64,000 nucleotides of DNA from Prevotella sp. CAG:1185 (GCA_000436695.1 HF992589.1:6220-70219); one strand, 5' to 3'. Shown: positions 1 to 9,120, counted from the first letter of the stretch. The notes: generated by a model from the letters alone, not told the origin. Numbers and translations are program-made.

Positions 1-1120
1 CAGGTGCTCTTCCGCATTTTTGTGTACAGCCAAGTGCTTTGTCTTCCAAAGTTGATATACCTCCAGCCTTATTTCCTGGTGACGGATTCTCGCCTACAGG
101 TTCGCCATGGCTTAGAAAATATTCTTTAAAGTCGTTTACTAGTTTTACGGTTTGATTAAACAGGTCTGCGTTTTCGCATCTGTTCATAAGAATTGTTTCA
201 GCACCAAACATTTCAGGAACCTCTGTCAGAATAGATGTTCCTCCTTGTGCTACTAAGAAATCAGAGAACTCTCCAACAAGAGGATTTGCTGTAATACCGC
301 TTAAGCCATCGCTGCCTCCACATTTCAGACCTACGCGTAATTTACTTAACGGACAGGCTGTTCTGACATCATTCTTAGTTATTTCATATAATGAACGTAG
401 AATTTTCATTCCTTCTTCTACTTCATCACCTTTAACTTTTTGTACTACTAAGAATTTTATTCGGCTTTTATCGTAGTCACCCAATAATTTCTCAAACTGA
501 TCTGGCTGATTGTTTTCACATCCGAGACTGAGAACTAATACAGCTCCGGCATTTGGGTGAAGGACGATATCACGTAAGACCTTTCTTGTATTTTCATGGT
601 CTTCGCTTAATTGTGAGCATCCATAGTTATGATGCCATGCATGTATTGCATCTACACCTGCTAATTTTGTTTCTTCAGTAAGTCTGTTGGCTAATTTTTC
701 TGCTATGCCGTTAACGCAACCTACTGTTGGTACTATCCAAATTTCGTTTCTGATACCAACTTCGCCATTGGCACGGATATATCCGTTGAATTTTAGATTT
801 TTGTTTTCAATTTGAAGCTTTTCATTTACAGGCTTATATTCGTAGGTTAACTTTCCTGATAAATTTGTCTTCAAATTATTTTCGTTAACCCATTGGCCTG
901 CAGTCAAATTTTCTTTTGCATGACCTATAGGATAGCCGTATTTTATGATATTTTCTCCTTCTTTAGTGTCCTTAATAAGGATTTTATGACCGACTGGTGT
1001 ATCTTGAAGAACTGTGATTGTCTTGTCGTTTATTGTTATCTTTTCTCCTTTAGAGTAATTTCTTAAACAAACAACGACAGAATCAGCCGGATTGATTTTT
1101 ATAAATGGTGCTTTTTCCAT
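1..1120 (-). CDS. uxaA: Altronate dehydratase (UxaA family), 3' end cut off by window
   Basis: Dehydrates D-altronate to 2-keto-3-deoxygluconate (KDG) in galacturonate catabolism, in the cytoplasm. The frame reads from ATG 1120 down to the window edge without a stop (373 codons); full-length fused family members are about 495 residues. It starts MEKAPFIKINPADSVVVCLR with an N-terminal SAF-like domain (about residues 1-95), then the UxaA core with GYIRANGEVGIRNE, HHNYGCSQL, LGCENNQ and LKCGGSDGLSGI, which are strongly conserved in the family. It lies 33 nt downstream of the LacI-type regulator on the same strand, so the two probably share a transcript, and opposite kdgK-eda, which take KDG onward. 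Mannonate or galactarate dehydratases are related, but the N-terminal SAF plus full core and the context favour altronate. Confidence 0.92.
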   Translation of the reverse strand, partial: MEKAPFIKINPADSVVVCLRNYSKGEKITINDKTITVLQDTPVGHKILIKDTKEGENIIKYGYPIGHAKENLTAGQWVNENNLKTNLSGKLTYEYKPVNEKLQIENKNLKFNGYIRANGEVGIRNEIWIVPTVGCVNGIAEKLANRLTEETKLAGVDAIHAWHHNYGCSQLSEDHENTRKVLRDIVLHPNAGAVLVLSLGCENNQPDQFEKLLGDYDKSRIKFLVVQKVKGDEVEEGMKILRSLYEITKNDVRTACPLSKLRVGLKCGGSDGLSGITANPLVGEFSDFLVAQGGTSILTEVPEMFGAETILMNRCENADLFNQTVKLVNDFKEYFLSHGEPVGENPSPGNKAGGISTLEDKALGCTQKCGRAP

Positions 1121-1153
1121 AAAATGATTTGTTTTTATAGTTTTATAAATAAT

Positions 1154-2218
1154 TTATAATTGAGTGCGTCTGTAAAAGTCTACGTTTTCTTTCGATAATA
1201 ATTCTATAGGCATATAATTGACGGGATCGACCTTTTTCTTTAAAACAATTGCCTTGAACAGTGTGTCAACACAATTATATCCTTGCATGAACGCATGTTG
1301 TGCTATAAGAAAAGATATAGTTCCTAATCTTAAGCATTTTGCATTCTTTTCAACCATATCATATCCCATTATTTGTATATTTCTTTTGTTTGTTCTCAAG
1401 AGAAATTCTCCCACAATGTGGCTCTTTGAACATAATGTAATACAATGATGTACATTTGGATGTAACGTGAAGAATTCATCGAGAATTGAATCGTAGTTAC
1501 TCGTATTCTCGTCTAAAGGTAAATCCAGTTCTGTTATCTTTGTCTTTGGAAAATGATCTTGCATATAATGTCTGAAACCAACTTCTCTGTTTTCTTGTTG
1601 TTTACTTGCGACTTTGCCATCCTTTGTTTGTTTCATGAGCATAATTTCTTTTTCGTCAGAAGCAATAAGCATAAGCATTTTTGCTGCGAAGTATCCACTA
1701 CAGAAGGAATCTTGTCCAAAAAAAGATAATGGTTTCAGATCAGGCATGTATGAATCAAGAAGTATAAAAGGAATATTTCTTTCATGTAATTTATTTGTAA
1801 AACCTTTTGTCGTTTCAAGGTCACTTGGTACGACGATTACTCCGTTGGGGTTGTATTTTAGACATTCTTCGTATGTGTCAATAAAAGTTGATTTCTCAAA
1901 TCTTTTATAATACATTATTTTAACGTCGATATGGAAGTCTCGCCTTGTTTCACAAGCTTTTGCAGCTCCTTCCTCAATTTCTTCCCAATAGGCTTCAGAT
2001 TCATGTCTGGGAATAATGCAATAAAAAGTATATGACTTATTGTATGCAAGTGCACTTGCATACATATTTGGTTGATAATTTATATTTTTTAATACTGATT
2101 CAACCTTTTCCCTTGCCGACTTTGAAACGTTTGGACGATTGTGTAGTACTCGGTCTACTGTGCCAACTGATACCCCAGATTTCTCAGCGATGTCTTTAAT
2201 TCTAATCTTTTCGTTCAT
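1154..2218 (-). CDS. LacI-family transcriptional regulator, probably of hexuronate genes
   Basis: DNA-binding repressor or activator of the LacI/GalR type, 354 aa. The N-terminus IRIKDIAEKSGVSVGTVDRV is a textbook LacI helix-turn-helix with hinge sequence following (RPNVSKSAREKVESVLKNINYQPN), then a periplasmic-binding-protein-like ligand domain to the C-terminus. A GTG lies 12 nt upstream in frame (2230), but the ATG at 2218 gives the usual start four to five residues before the HTH and has AGGAAG upstream. It sits between the divergent uxaA and kdgK-eda and most likely controls both in response to a hexuronate intermediate; the ligand is inferred from context only. Other Bacteroidales regulators of this subfamily (VTVGTVDRVLHNR type) are also found beside sugar-acid genes. 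Confidence 0.88.
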   Translation of the reverse strand: MNEKIRIKDIAEKSGVSVGTVDRVLHNRPNVSKSAREKVESVLKNINYQPNMYASALAYNKSYTFYCIIPRHESEAYWEEIEEGAAKACETRRDFHIDVKIMYYKRFEKSTFIDTYEECLKYNPNGVIVVPSDLETTKGFTNKLHERNIPFILLDSYMPDLKPLSFFGQDSFCSGYFAAKMLMLIASDEKEIMLMKQTKDGKVASKQQENREVGFRHYMQDHFPKTKITELDLPLDENTSNYDSILDEFFTLHPNVHHCITLCSKSHIVGEFLLRTNKRNIQIMGYDMVEKNAKCLRLGTISFLIAQHAFMQGYNCVDTLFKAIVLKKKVDPVNYMPIELLSKENVDFYRRTQL

Positions 2219-2258
2219 ATATAAATCCACTTCCTAAAATAAAGAGGAATATTTTCCG

Positions 2259-2367
2259 CAAAAATAACAATAAAAACTGAATTGTGCGAAAACACAACGT
2301 GATTTTTGTGAAAAACATATTTTTTTGTTGTTTTATTTGTTTGGTTTTAATTTAAATATTAATTTTG
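2259..2367. promoter_or_regulatory. Divergent promoter region between regulator and kdgK, with a palindromic candidate operator
   Basis: For kdgK there is a good Bacteroidota promoter: TTTG at 2336-2339, 20 nt, TAATTTTG at 2360-2367. On the minus strand TATTTTTG (2259-2266) can serve the regulator. Between them TTGTG (2282-2286) and CACAA (2293-2297) form an inverted repeat with a 6-nt spacer, a plausible dimeric operator for the neighbouring LacI-type protein. The promoter elements are seen directly; operator function is inferred. Confidence 0.55.
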
Positions 2368-2425
2368 TCAACTGAAAAAACAAATTATGAATCTATAAAC
2401 ATTCAAAAATTAAAAATTTAAGAAA

Positions 2426-3451
2426 ATGGCTAAAGTAGTAACATTAGGCGAGATAATGCTCCGCCTTTCATCTCCAGGTCAGAAGAGATTTGTTCAAAGT
2501 GATAGTTTTGATGTAGTATACGGTGGTGGCGAGGCTAACGTTGCCGTTAGTGCTGCGAATTATGGCCATGAAGCATATTTTGTAACAAAATTGCCTAAGC
2601 ATGAAATTGGACAATGTGCATTGAATGCTTTGCGTAGATATGGTGTTAATACCCAATTTATTGCTCGTGGCGGTGACCGTTTAGGTATATATTATCTTGA
2701 ATCAGGTGCAAGTATGCGTCCTTCAAAGGTTATCTATGACCGTGCACACAGTGCTATTGCTGAGGCTGATCCTGAAGATTTCGATTTTGACAAGATAATG
2801 GAAGGTGCTCAGTGGTTCCATTGGAGTGGAATAACTCCGGCCATTAGTGATAAGGCTGCTGAACTTACACGTTTGGCTTGTGAAGCTGCTAAGCGTCATG
2901 GAGTTACTGTCAGTGTCGACCTTAACTTCCGTAAAAAATTATGGACATCAGAAAAGGCACAGAGTATAATGAAGCCTTTGATGAAATATGTAGATGTTTG
3001 TATAGGTAATGAAGAGGATGCTCAGCTTTGCTTAGGCTTTAAGCCTGATGCTGACGTTGAAGGCGGAAAAACTGATGCAGAAGGATACTATGGAATCTTT
3101 AAAGGAATGATGAAAGAATTCGGCTTTAAATATGTAGTTTCTACTCTCCGTGAGTCATTGTCTGCTTCTCATAACGGTTGGAAGGCTCTTATTTATAACG
3201 GAAAAGAATTCTATCAGAGCAAGCATTATGATATAATGCCTATTATTGACCGTGTTGGTGGCGGTGATTCTTTTGCTGGAGGTCTTATTCATGGATTGTT
3301 GACTTATCCTGATGATCAAGCAAAAGCTCTTGAGTTTGCTGTAGCTGCTTCTGCATTAAAGCATACTATTCCCGGAGATTTCAATCTTATGTCAGCTGAT
3401 GAGGTAGAAAATCTGGCTGGAGGCGATGCTTCAGGTCGTGTTCAAAGATAA
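2426..3451 (+). CDS. kdgK: 2-keto-3-deoxygluconate kinase (PfkB family)
   Basis: Phosphorylates KDG to KDPG with ATP. 341 aa, usual length for PfkB sugar kinases. N-terminal GEIMLRLSSPGQKRFVQSDS and YGGGEANVAVSAANYG form the substrate-binding region; the C-terminal signature DRVGGGDSFAGGLIHG holds the anion hole and catalytic Asp. The next gene, eda, cleaves the product, which strongly supports KDG as substrate over fructose or other PfkB sugars. It is the first gene after the divergent promoter and is co-directional with eda (31 nt gap). Confidence 0.92.
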   Translation: MAKVVTLGEIMLRLSSPGQKRFVQSDSFDVVYGGGEANVAVSAANYGHEAYFVTKLPKHEIGQCALNALRRYGVNTQFIARGGDRLGIYYLESGASMRPSKVIYDRAHSAIAEADPEDFDFDKIMEGAQWFHWSGITPAISDKAAELTRLACEAAKRHGVTVSVDLNFRKKLWTSEKAQSIMKPLMKYVDVCIGNEEDAQLCLGFKPDADVEGGKTDAEGYYGIFKGMMKEFGFKYVVSTLRESLSASHNGWKALIYNGKEFYQSKHYDIMPIIDRVGGGDSFAGGLIHGLLTYPDDQAKALEFAVAASALKHTIPGDFNLMSADEVENLAGGDASGRVQR

Positions 3452-3482
3452 AATTGATTATAAAATATAATTCCAAGATAAA

Positions 3483-4151
3483 ATGGCTAAATTTGATAAA
3501 ATTGCAGTTTTAAATAAGATGGGCGCAACAGGAATGGTTCCTGTTTTCTATCATAAAGATGTTGAAATTGCTAAAAAAGTGATTAAGGCATGTTATGATG
3601 GTGGCGTACGGGCTTTTGAATTTACAAACCGTGGTGATTTCGCTCATGAGGTATTTGGAGAAGTAGTTAAATTTGCTGCTACAGAATGTCCAGAATTAGC
3701 TTTGGGTGTAGGTTCTGTTGTTGACCCGGCTACAGCTGCTTTGTATATACAGCTAGGTGCGAACTTTGTTGTAGGACCATTGTTCAATCCTGAGATTGCA
3801 AAAGTTTGTAATCGTCGATTGATACCTTATACACCTGGATGCGGTAGCGTTTCTGAGGTTGGCTTTGCACAGGAACTTGGTTGTGATTTGTGCAAAATCT
3901 TCCCAGGTGATGTTCTTAGTCCTAAATTAGTTAAGGGTATGCTGGCACCGATGCCTTGGTCTAAATTGATGGTTACAGGTGGTGTTTCACCTGATGAGGA
4001 AAATCTTAACTCATGGATTAAGGCTGGAGTCTTCTGTGTTGGTATGGGTTCAAAACTGTTTCCGAAAGATGTTGTCGCAGCAGGTAATTGGCAGGCTATT
4101 ACCGATAAATGTAAAGAATCTTTAGGTTATATTGCTAAGGCCCGCGGATAA
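3483..4151 (+). CDS. eda: KDPG / 4-hydroxy-2-oxoglutarate aldolase
   Basis: Class I aldolase that splits 2-keto-3-deoxy-6-phosphogluconate into pyruvate and glyceraldehyde 3-phosphate, finishing hexuronate breakdown. 222 aa, family length. The Schiff-base lysine is in [10 protein letters not shown], the substrate-binding motif GCGSVSEV and the conserved [12 protein letters not shown] are present. A strong intrinsic terminator follows 14 nt after the stop, closing the kdgK-eda transcript. Confident because both the sequence and the operon agree. Confidence 0.93.
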   Translation: MAKFDKIAVLNKMGATGMVPVFYHKDVEIAKKVIKACYDGGVRAFEFTNRGDFAHEVFGEVVKFAATECPELALGVGSVVDPATAALYIQLGANFVVGPLFNPEIAKVCNRRLIPYTPGCGSVSEVGFAQELGCDLCKIFPGDVLSPKLVKGMLAPMPWSKLMVTGGVSPDEENLNSWIKAGVFCVGMGSKLFPKDVVAAGNWQAITDKCKESLGYIAKARG

Positions 4152-4164
4152 TAAATATAAGTTT

Positions 4165-4211
4165 AAAGGCTCAGTTATGCTCTTATGCATAGTGAGCCTT
4201 TTATTTTTTTC
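4165..4211 (+). terminator. Intrinsic terminator of kdgK-eda, overlapping the start of the next gene
   Basis: AAAGGCTCA (4165-4173) pairs perfectly with TGAGCCTTT (4193-4201). Above a bulged G an inner stem of 6 pairs (4175-4180 with 4187-4192) closes a 6-nt loop, and the T-rich tract TTTTATTTTTTT follows. The ATG of the sensor kinase gene (4177) is inside this hairpin, and the T-tract codes for part of its signal peptide. Confidence 0.8.
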
Positions 4212-7200
4212 GGCTTGTTCTTTTGATAGTAAATATGCAGAGATTGACAAGCTGAATGATATGTCTTATGCTTATCATTATAAGAATTTAGACTCAACTT
4301 ATTATTATGCAAATAAGGCTTTAAGCCTTTCAGGTAATTATTCGGCTGGGCGTGCTGAGGCATATAATAATTTAGCTTTTTTCTATATTTCAAAGATGAA
4401 ATACGAGAAGGCATCTTGCTTTCTTGATAGTGTTAATCTTGTTACTGATAATCAGATAGAACTGTTGATAGCTGACATACAGCGTATGAGATTATGCCAA
4501 AGGATTTCTCAGAATAAAAAGTTTTATGATTACCGGGAAAAAGCCATAACAAGACTTCATCGTATAAATGAAGAGAGTAAATCTCTTTCGGCACGTTTAA
4601 CAGACCGAATGGTATATGCCAAATCTGAATTTTCTATAGTAAGTTCAACATATTATTATTATTTGGGATTAGGTATTCAATCAAAAAAGGCAATATTACA
4701 GGTTGATTCTATAGCGGAAATACAAAAGGATACGGCTCAATACTTAAATTATTTATATCAGTTGGGCAGTGGTGGACTTATCGATGGAAAAACAAAATAT
4801 GATGTTGCGCAAAAAGAGTTTGAACAATTGCTCAAATGTTATTTTTATGCTAGACAAGGTAATTTTGTATATTGGGAGGCCAATGCACTTCAGTCAATAA
4901 GTGAGCACTTGTTAGATAAAGATCAGAGTACTTGGCTGATTTTGAAAAACAAATGGGCTATAAATTATCTGAATTCAGATAATATGCCTGACAGTCTACT
5001 GGCAGGAAATTTAGCTCAACGTGCATTAACCTTATTTATTCGTTATGGTGATGTTTATCAAACGGCTGGAGCGTATAGAACGTTGGCCTTTTGTTATTGG
5101 AAATTAGGTGACTACACATCTTCACTTATTTGTTTGGAAAATGCTTTGTTTGAGAATGCAATAAACCAAGCACCTGATTTGGTTGCAAGTATTTGTGAAC
5201 AGCTGAGTTTGGCTTATTCTGCAGTGGATGATAAGAACAATAGTGATATTTATCGTAATAAATATTTGGATCTTCAAGAAGAAACAAGACAAGACCGTCA
5301 GTTGGAGGCACGTGCAGAGCAACTGGAGAATACTTCAATGCAACTCAATATCTTAATAATGTTCATTCTTTTTCTTATATTGGTACTTGTTGTATTGTTT
5401 TTTATGCTCAAGCGTTTGAAAAGGAGTAAAAATAATAATTTATATATAGGTGACTTATTAAAACCACTGCAAGAATGGAATAAACATAATAGTTTGTATC
5501 TTAGCGATTTAGACGATAAATATGAAGAAGCAGATGAACAATTAGGCTTGTATCGCTTACATATAGAAAAGTCAAAAAGAAGGAATCTTGACAATAGGGC
5601 TAAAGTATTTTTAGTTAACAATGTTATGCCTTATATAGATAGAATAATAAATGAAATAAGAAGGCTTAAAACCTCAACAGATTTTGATAACGTGAAACAG
5701 GAGCGATATGAGTATATGAAAGAACTCACAGACAGAATCAACGAATATAATGATGTCTTAACTCATTGGATTCAGCTTCAACAAGGACAGCTAAGTTTGC
5801 ATATAGAGAGCTTTAAACTTCAGGATGTTTTTGATATTTTGTCGAAATCTGCAATAGCTTTTCAGTTGAAAGGTATTGATTTTGAAGTCAAACACTCGTC
5901 AGCTATCGTTAAAGCCGATAAAATTATGACACTGTTTATGCTCAATACTCTTTCAGATAATTCTAGAAAATTCACTCAAAGAGGAGGCGTTGTTGTTGTT
6001 GAGGCCAGGGAAGAACCTGAATACGTGGAAATATCCGTATCTGATACAGGTGATGGGATTGAAGAACTGGAATTGCCAAATCTGTTTGATCATAAAGTTA
6101 ACAATGGTCATGGCTTTGGACTGATGAATTGTAAAGGTATTATTGATAAGTATCGTAAGACAAGTCAAATATTTAATGTCTGTGGCATATTTGCAGAGAG
6201 TAAAAAAGGTAAAGGAAGCAAGTTCTATTTCCGCTTGCCATATGGTGTGCTTCGTTCTGTCTTGTCTCTTATTATGATGTTTGGGTTCTGTTTTGATTTG
6301 ATGGCAGAAAAGGTAAAAAAAGGCAATGTCGTTTCTGATGAAGATATAAAGTCTGAATATTTAATTAAAGCAAACAATTATGCAGATTCTGCATATTTTA
6401 GCAATATTAATGGTACATATCAAAAAACACTGGATTACGCGGATTCTTCAATTGTATATCTGAATGAGCATTATAAACATGTATATCCTTTCGGTAAAGA
6501 TTTAATGTTGTCTGAAAGTAATAAGGCTGGCGTATCTGCAGAAATTATTTGGTTCAGAAAAAAGATAAAGACAAATTATGATATAATATTAGATATCCGT
6601 AATGAGTGTGCCGTTGCTGCTTTGGCTTTGCACAAATGGAATTTATATGTTTACAATAATAAGATATATACGCAATTGTTTAAGGAGATGTCTGCAGACA
6701 ATGGATTGGCAGAATATTGTCAGACCATGCAGAATTCCAAAAACAATAAAATAATAGCCATAATATTTCTCGTCTTGTTGTTGGTTGCGGCAGCAGGTGT
6801 GTATTATTTCTTATATTATCGTCATGTGCTGTTTTTCAGATTTTGTATAGATCGCATTAATGGTATAAATAAGTTGCTTCTTTCTGATATTACAGATGAA
6901 AATAAACTTTCAATGATTAATGAAGTTGACACATCCAGATTTCCTAAGCCATTAAAAGAAGTTGTTGCTAATATGAAAGATGCATTGCAGCGTTCTGTTA
7001 ATATGAATGAAAGCAGGAAGTCTGACATAGAATATCTTAACGACGAACTTAATCGTGCAAGATATGAGGACGAAAAATTATATGTTTGTAATAATGTGAT
7101 AGACAACTGCTTAAGCACATTAAAACATGAAACAATGTATTATCCTTCACGAATAAGGCAACTTGTAGATGAAGCCGATAGGGATATAACACCTTTGAGT

Positions 7201-7674
7201 GAAGTTGCAACGTATTATAAAGAACTTTATGCTATGCTTTGTGAGCAGATACAGCGGCAAATTGATTCTGTCTCATACGAATGTAAACCAGTATCTTTAA
7301 AAGATATTATTGGTATTGATGATTATGTATTTGGAGATACTGTCTTGATAAGATATTTATTTGAAATAATAAAGACCCAATGCGGATGTACAGATTCAGA
7401 TATCTCAGTTTCTTCATTAGGCAAAAAATATATTGTTATTGATATCTTATGTCATTCTGTTCGGGTTGACAAGGATGGTGATATGCCAGATTTGTTTGTT
7501 CCGTCAGTGAAGAACATTCCATTTCTAATATGTCGGCAGATTGTGCGTGATAATAGCGAACTTACCAATCTTCATGGATGTGGTATCGTAGCTGATAAGT
7601 TGAAGGAGGGTAGTGGCTTAGTATTGCATATTACTCTTGCGAGGTATGTGTCTGCAGATATAAAAAACAATTGA
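4177..7674 (+). CDS. Giant TPR sensor lipoprotein with tandem histidine-kinase-like modules
   Basis: Probable membrane sensor of a two-component system, 1165 aa. A start at ATG 4177 gives a lipoprotein signal, MLLCIVSLLFFSAC. Layout: TPR-like helical repeats (about 20-380), TM about 390-414, helical linker, GHKL ATPase (about 570-690) with N-box SDNSRKFT (Asn 595), G1 DTGDG (623-627) and G2 GHGFG (644-648). A second signal-like hydrophobic stretch follows (about 696-714), then an extracytoplasmic helical segment, TM about 858-882 and a second kinase-like half with LKHETMYYP (His 984). The first half has Asn near 492 where the histidine should be; the second half has lost N, G1 and G2 residues. 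Probably a fusion or duplication of two kinases. I recall Pfam DUF5112/DUF5113 for Bacteroidales proteins of this layout, unchecked. The response regulator follows 22 nt later. Confidence 0.8.
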   Translation: MLLCIVSLLFFSACSFDSKYAEIDKLNDMSYAYHYKNLDSTYYYANKALSLSGNYSAGRAEAYNNLAFFYISKMKYEKASCFLDSVNLVTDNQIELLIADIQRMRLCQRISQNKKFYDYREKAITRLHRINEESKSLSARLTDRMVYAKSEFSIVSSTYYYYLGLGIQSKKAILQVDSIAEIQKDTAQYLNYLYQLGSGGLIDGKTKYDVAQKEFEQLLKCYFYARQGNFVYWEANALQSISEHLLDKDQSTWLILKNKWAINYLNSDNMPDSLLAGNLAQRALTLFIRYGDVYQTAGAYRTLAFCYWKLGDYTSSLICLENALFENAINQAPDLVASICEQLSLAYSAVDDKNNSDIYRNKYLDLQEETRQDRQLEARAEQLENTSMQLNILIMFILFLILVLVVLFFMLKRLKRSKNNNLYIGDLLKPLQEWNKHNSLYLSDLDDKYEEADEQLGLYRLHIEKSKRRNLDNRAKVFLVNNVMPYIDRIINEIRRLKTSTDFDNVKQERYEYMKELTDRINEYNDVLTHWIQLQQGQLSLHIESFKLQDVFDILSKSAIAFQLKGIDFEVKHSSAIVKADKIMTLFMLNTLSDNSRKFTQRGGVVVVEAREEPEYVEISVSDTGDGIEELELPNLFDHKVNNGHGFGLMNCKGIIDKYRKTSQIFNVCGIFAESKKGKGSKFYFRLPYGVLRSVLSLIMMFGFCFDLMAEKVKKGNVVSDEDIKSEYLIKANNYADSAYFSNINGTYQKTLDYADSSIVYLNEHYKHVYPFGKDLMLSESNKAGVSAEIIWFRKKIKTNYDIILDIRNECAVAALALHKWNLYVYNNKIYTQLFKEMSADNGLAEYCQTMQNSKNNKIIAIIFLVLLLVAAAGVYYFLYYRHVLFFRFCIDRINGINKLLLSDITDENKLSMINEVDTSRFPKPLKEVVANMKDALQRSVNMNESRKSDIEYLNDELNRARYEDEKLYVCNNVIDNCLSTLKHETMYYPSRIRQLVDEADRDITPLSEVATYYKELYAMLCEQIQRQIDSVSYECKPVSLKDIIGIDDYVFGDTVLIRYLFEIIKTQCGCTDSDISVSSLGKKYIVIDILCHSVRVDKDGDMPDLFVPSVKNIPFLICRQIVRDNSELTNLHGCGIVADKLKEGSGLVLHITLARYVSADIKNN

Positions 7675-7696
7675 TTAGACAATAATAAATTTGATT

Positions 7697-8422
7697 ATGG
7701 ATAATTTTAAAGTTATAATAGTTGAAGATGTTCCGTTGGAATTAAAAGGCACAGAAGGTATATTAAAAAATGATATTCCAGAGGCAGAAATAATAGGAAC
7801 TGCGGACAGTGAGGCTGCTTATTGGCAGTTGATTAAGCAGCAATTGCCAAATTTGGTATTGCTTGATTTGGGATTAGGCGGTTCCACTATGGTGGGAGTT
7901 GAAATTTGCCGTCAGACAAAAGAGTTGTACCGTGATGTTAAAGTGCTTATATTTACAGGCGAAATCCTTAACGAAAAGTTGTGGGTTGATGCTTTGGATG
8001 CGGGATGTGACGGAATTATATTAAAAAGCGGTGAACTTCTCACACGTGGTGACATCTCTAGTGTTATGTCTGGTCGCAGATATGTCTTTAACCAGCCTAT
8101 TCTTGAAAAAATTATCAAGCGCTTTAAGGATAGCGTAAACCGTCAGATAATGCGTCAGGAAGCATTGGTTAATTATGAAATTGACGAATATGATGAACGT
8201 TTTCTTAGACATTTGGCTCTAGGGTATACAAAAGAACAGATAACAGGCTTGCGTGGCATGCCTTTCGGTGTAAAGAGTCTTGAAAAAAGACAAAATGAAC
8301 TTGTTCGCAGATTGTTTCCTGATGGTAATGCAGGGATGGGAATTAATGCGACAAGGCTTGTAACGAGAGCTATTGAATTACATATACTTGATATAGACAA
8401 TTTAAGGCCTGACGATTTGTAA
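7697..8422 (+). CDS. Response regulator, receiver plus LuxR-like C-terminal domain
   Basis: Cytoplasmic partner of the tandem kinase upstream, 241 aa. The receiver domain has the acidic pair E10-D11, phosphoacceptor D57 in LVLLDLGLGG, T87 in LIFTGE and K110 in IILKSGE, so it looks phosphorylation-competent. The C-terminal 90 residues (ERFLRHLALGYTKEQITGL onward) resemble a divergent GerE/LuxR helix-turn-helix. A TTG two codons upstream (7691) is possible but the ATG is preferred. It is tightly linked to the kinase; targets are unknown. Confidence 0.85.
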   Translation: MDNFKVIIVEDVPLELKGTEGILKNDIPEAEIIGTADSEAAYWQLIKQQLPNLVLLDLGLGGSTMVGVEICRQTKELYRDVKVLIFTGEILNEKLWVDALDAGCDGIILKSGELLTRGDISSVMSGRRYVFNQPILEKIIKRFKDSVNRQIMRQEALVNYEIDEYDERFLRHLALGYTKEQITGLRGMPFGVKSLEKRQNELVRRLFPDGNAGMGINATRLVTRAIELHILDIDNLRPDDL

Positions 8423-8437
8423 TAAATATTAATACGC

Positions 8438-9058
8438 ATGATGTATCGCAGTAAATTCTTACCTTGGACAGCGTTGGCGTTGGCAATGTTATTGGTTTTT
8501 GTAATAGTGTTTTCGTGGATAGTCAGCTCTGTCAGCCCGTCATTGTCAATCCGGTCACTGATTAGTGGCGAAGGTGTAAGGTGGTTCATGGGAGGCTTTA
8601 CTTCGTGTTTGTCAAGTCCTTTGCTCGTTTGGCTACTCGTCTGCAGTATTTCATGGGGAACTTTTGTTGATAGCGGGCTTCGTGATGTTATTAGAAATGT
8701 ATATTGTGGTAAGGCTATAACATACAGGCAGAGACATGCTTTAGTAATATCATGTGTGTTGTTAATCTTATCCGGTATATTTGTTCTCCTTTTAGCCTTT
8801 ATTCCTCATGCTGTGTTGCTTGGTGCAACAGGTCGCCTGTTTCCAAGTCCCTTCAGTTCAGGTATTATACCTTTAATTGCTTTTATTGTTGTAATAGTTT
8901 CAGTTGCATATGGTATATCTTGCGGTAAACTTTCAGATATTAGTCGTGTCTTCAGAAGTCTCTATGTAGGTGTGAAGATGTCGGCGCCTCTATGGCCATT
9001 GTATATTTTGGCAATGCAATTATATTTAGCAATAATGTTTGTGTTTTTTGATGTCTGA
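8438..9058 (+). CDS. Miniature AbgT-like membrane protein
   Basis: 206 aa, about five membrane segments. Residues 35-80 (IRSLISGEGVRWFMGGF and on to WGTFVDSGL) resemble the N-terminal region of AbgT p-aminobenzoyl-glutamate transporters, and SPFSSGIIPLIAFIVVIVSV near residue 146 closely follows the AbgT pattern SPFxxGIVPLIxxxFFVVSL. The approximately 100-residue region normally between these, and everything after, including the C-terminal transport hairpin, is missing, as AbgT proteins are around 500 aa. It is thus a shrunken relative with unknown function rather than a normal transporter. It begins 15 nt after the response regulator stop and probably belongs to that operon. The frame is intact, so it is not an obvious pseudogene. 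Confidence 0.6.
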   Translation: MMYRSKFLPWTALALAMLLVFVIVFSWIVSSVSPSLSIRSLISGEGVRWFMGGFTSCLSSPLLVWLLVCSISWGTFVDSGLRDVIRNVYCGKAITYRQRHALVISCVLLILSGIFVLLLAFIPHAVLLGATGRLFPSPFSSGIIPLIAFIVVIVSVAYGISCGKLSDISRVFRSLYVGVKMSAPLWPLYILAMQLYLAIMFVFFDV

Positions 9059-9120
9059 CATTTTATGATTTTATTATATAGAATCTTTTGTCAAAATTCT
9101 ATGCACTAAAGTATTCTTTG

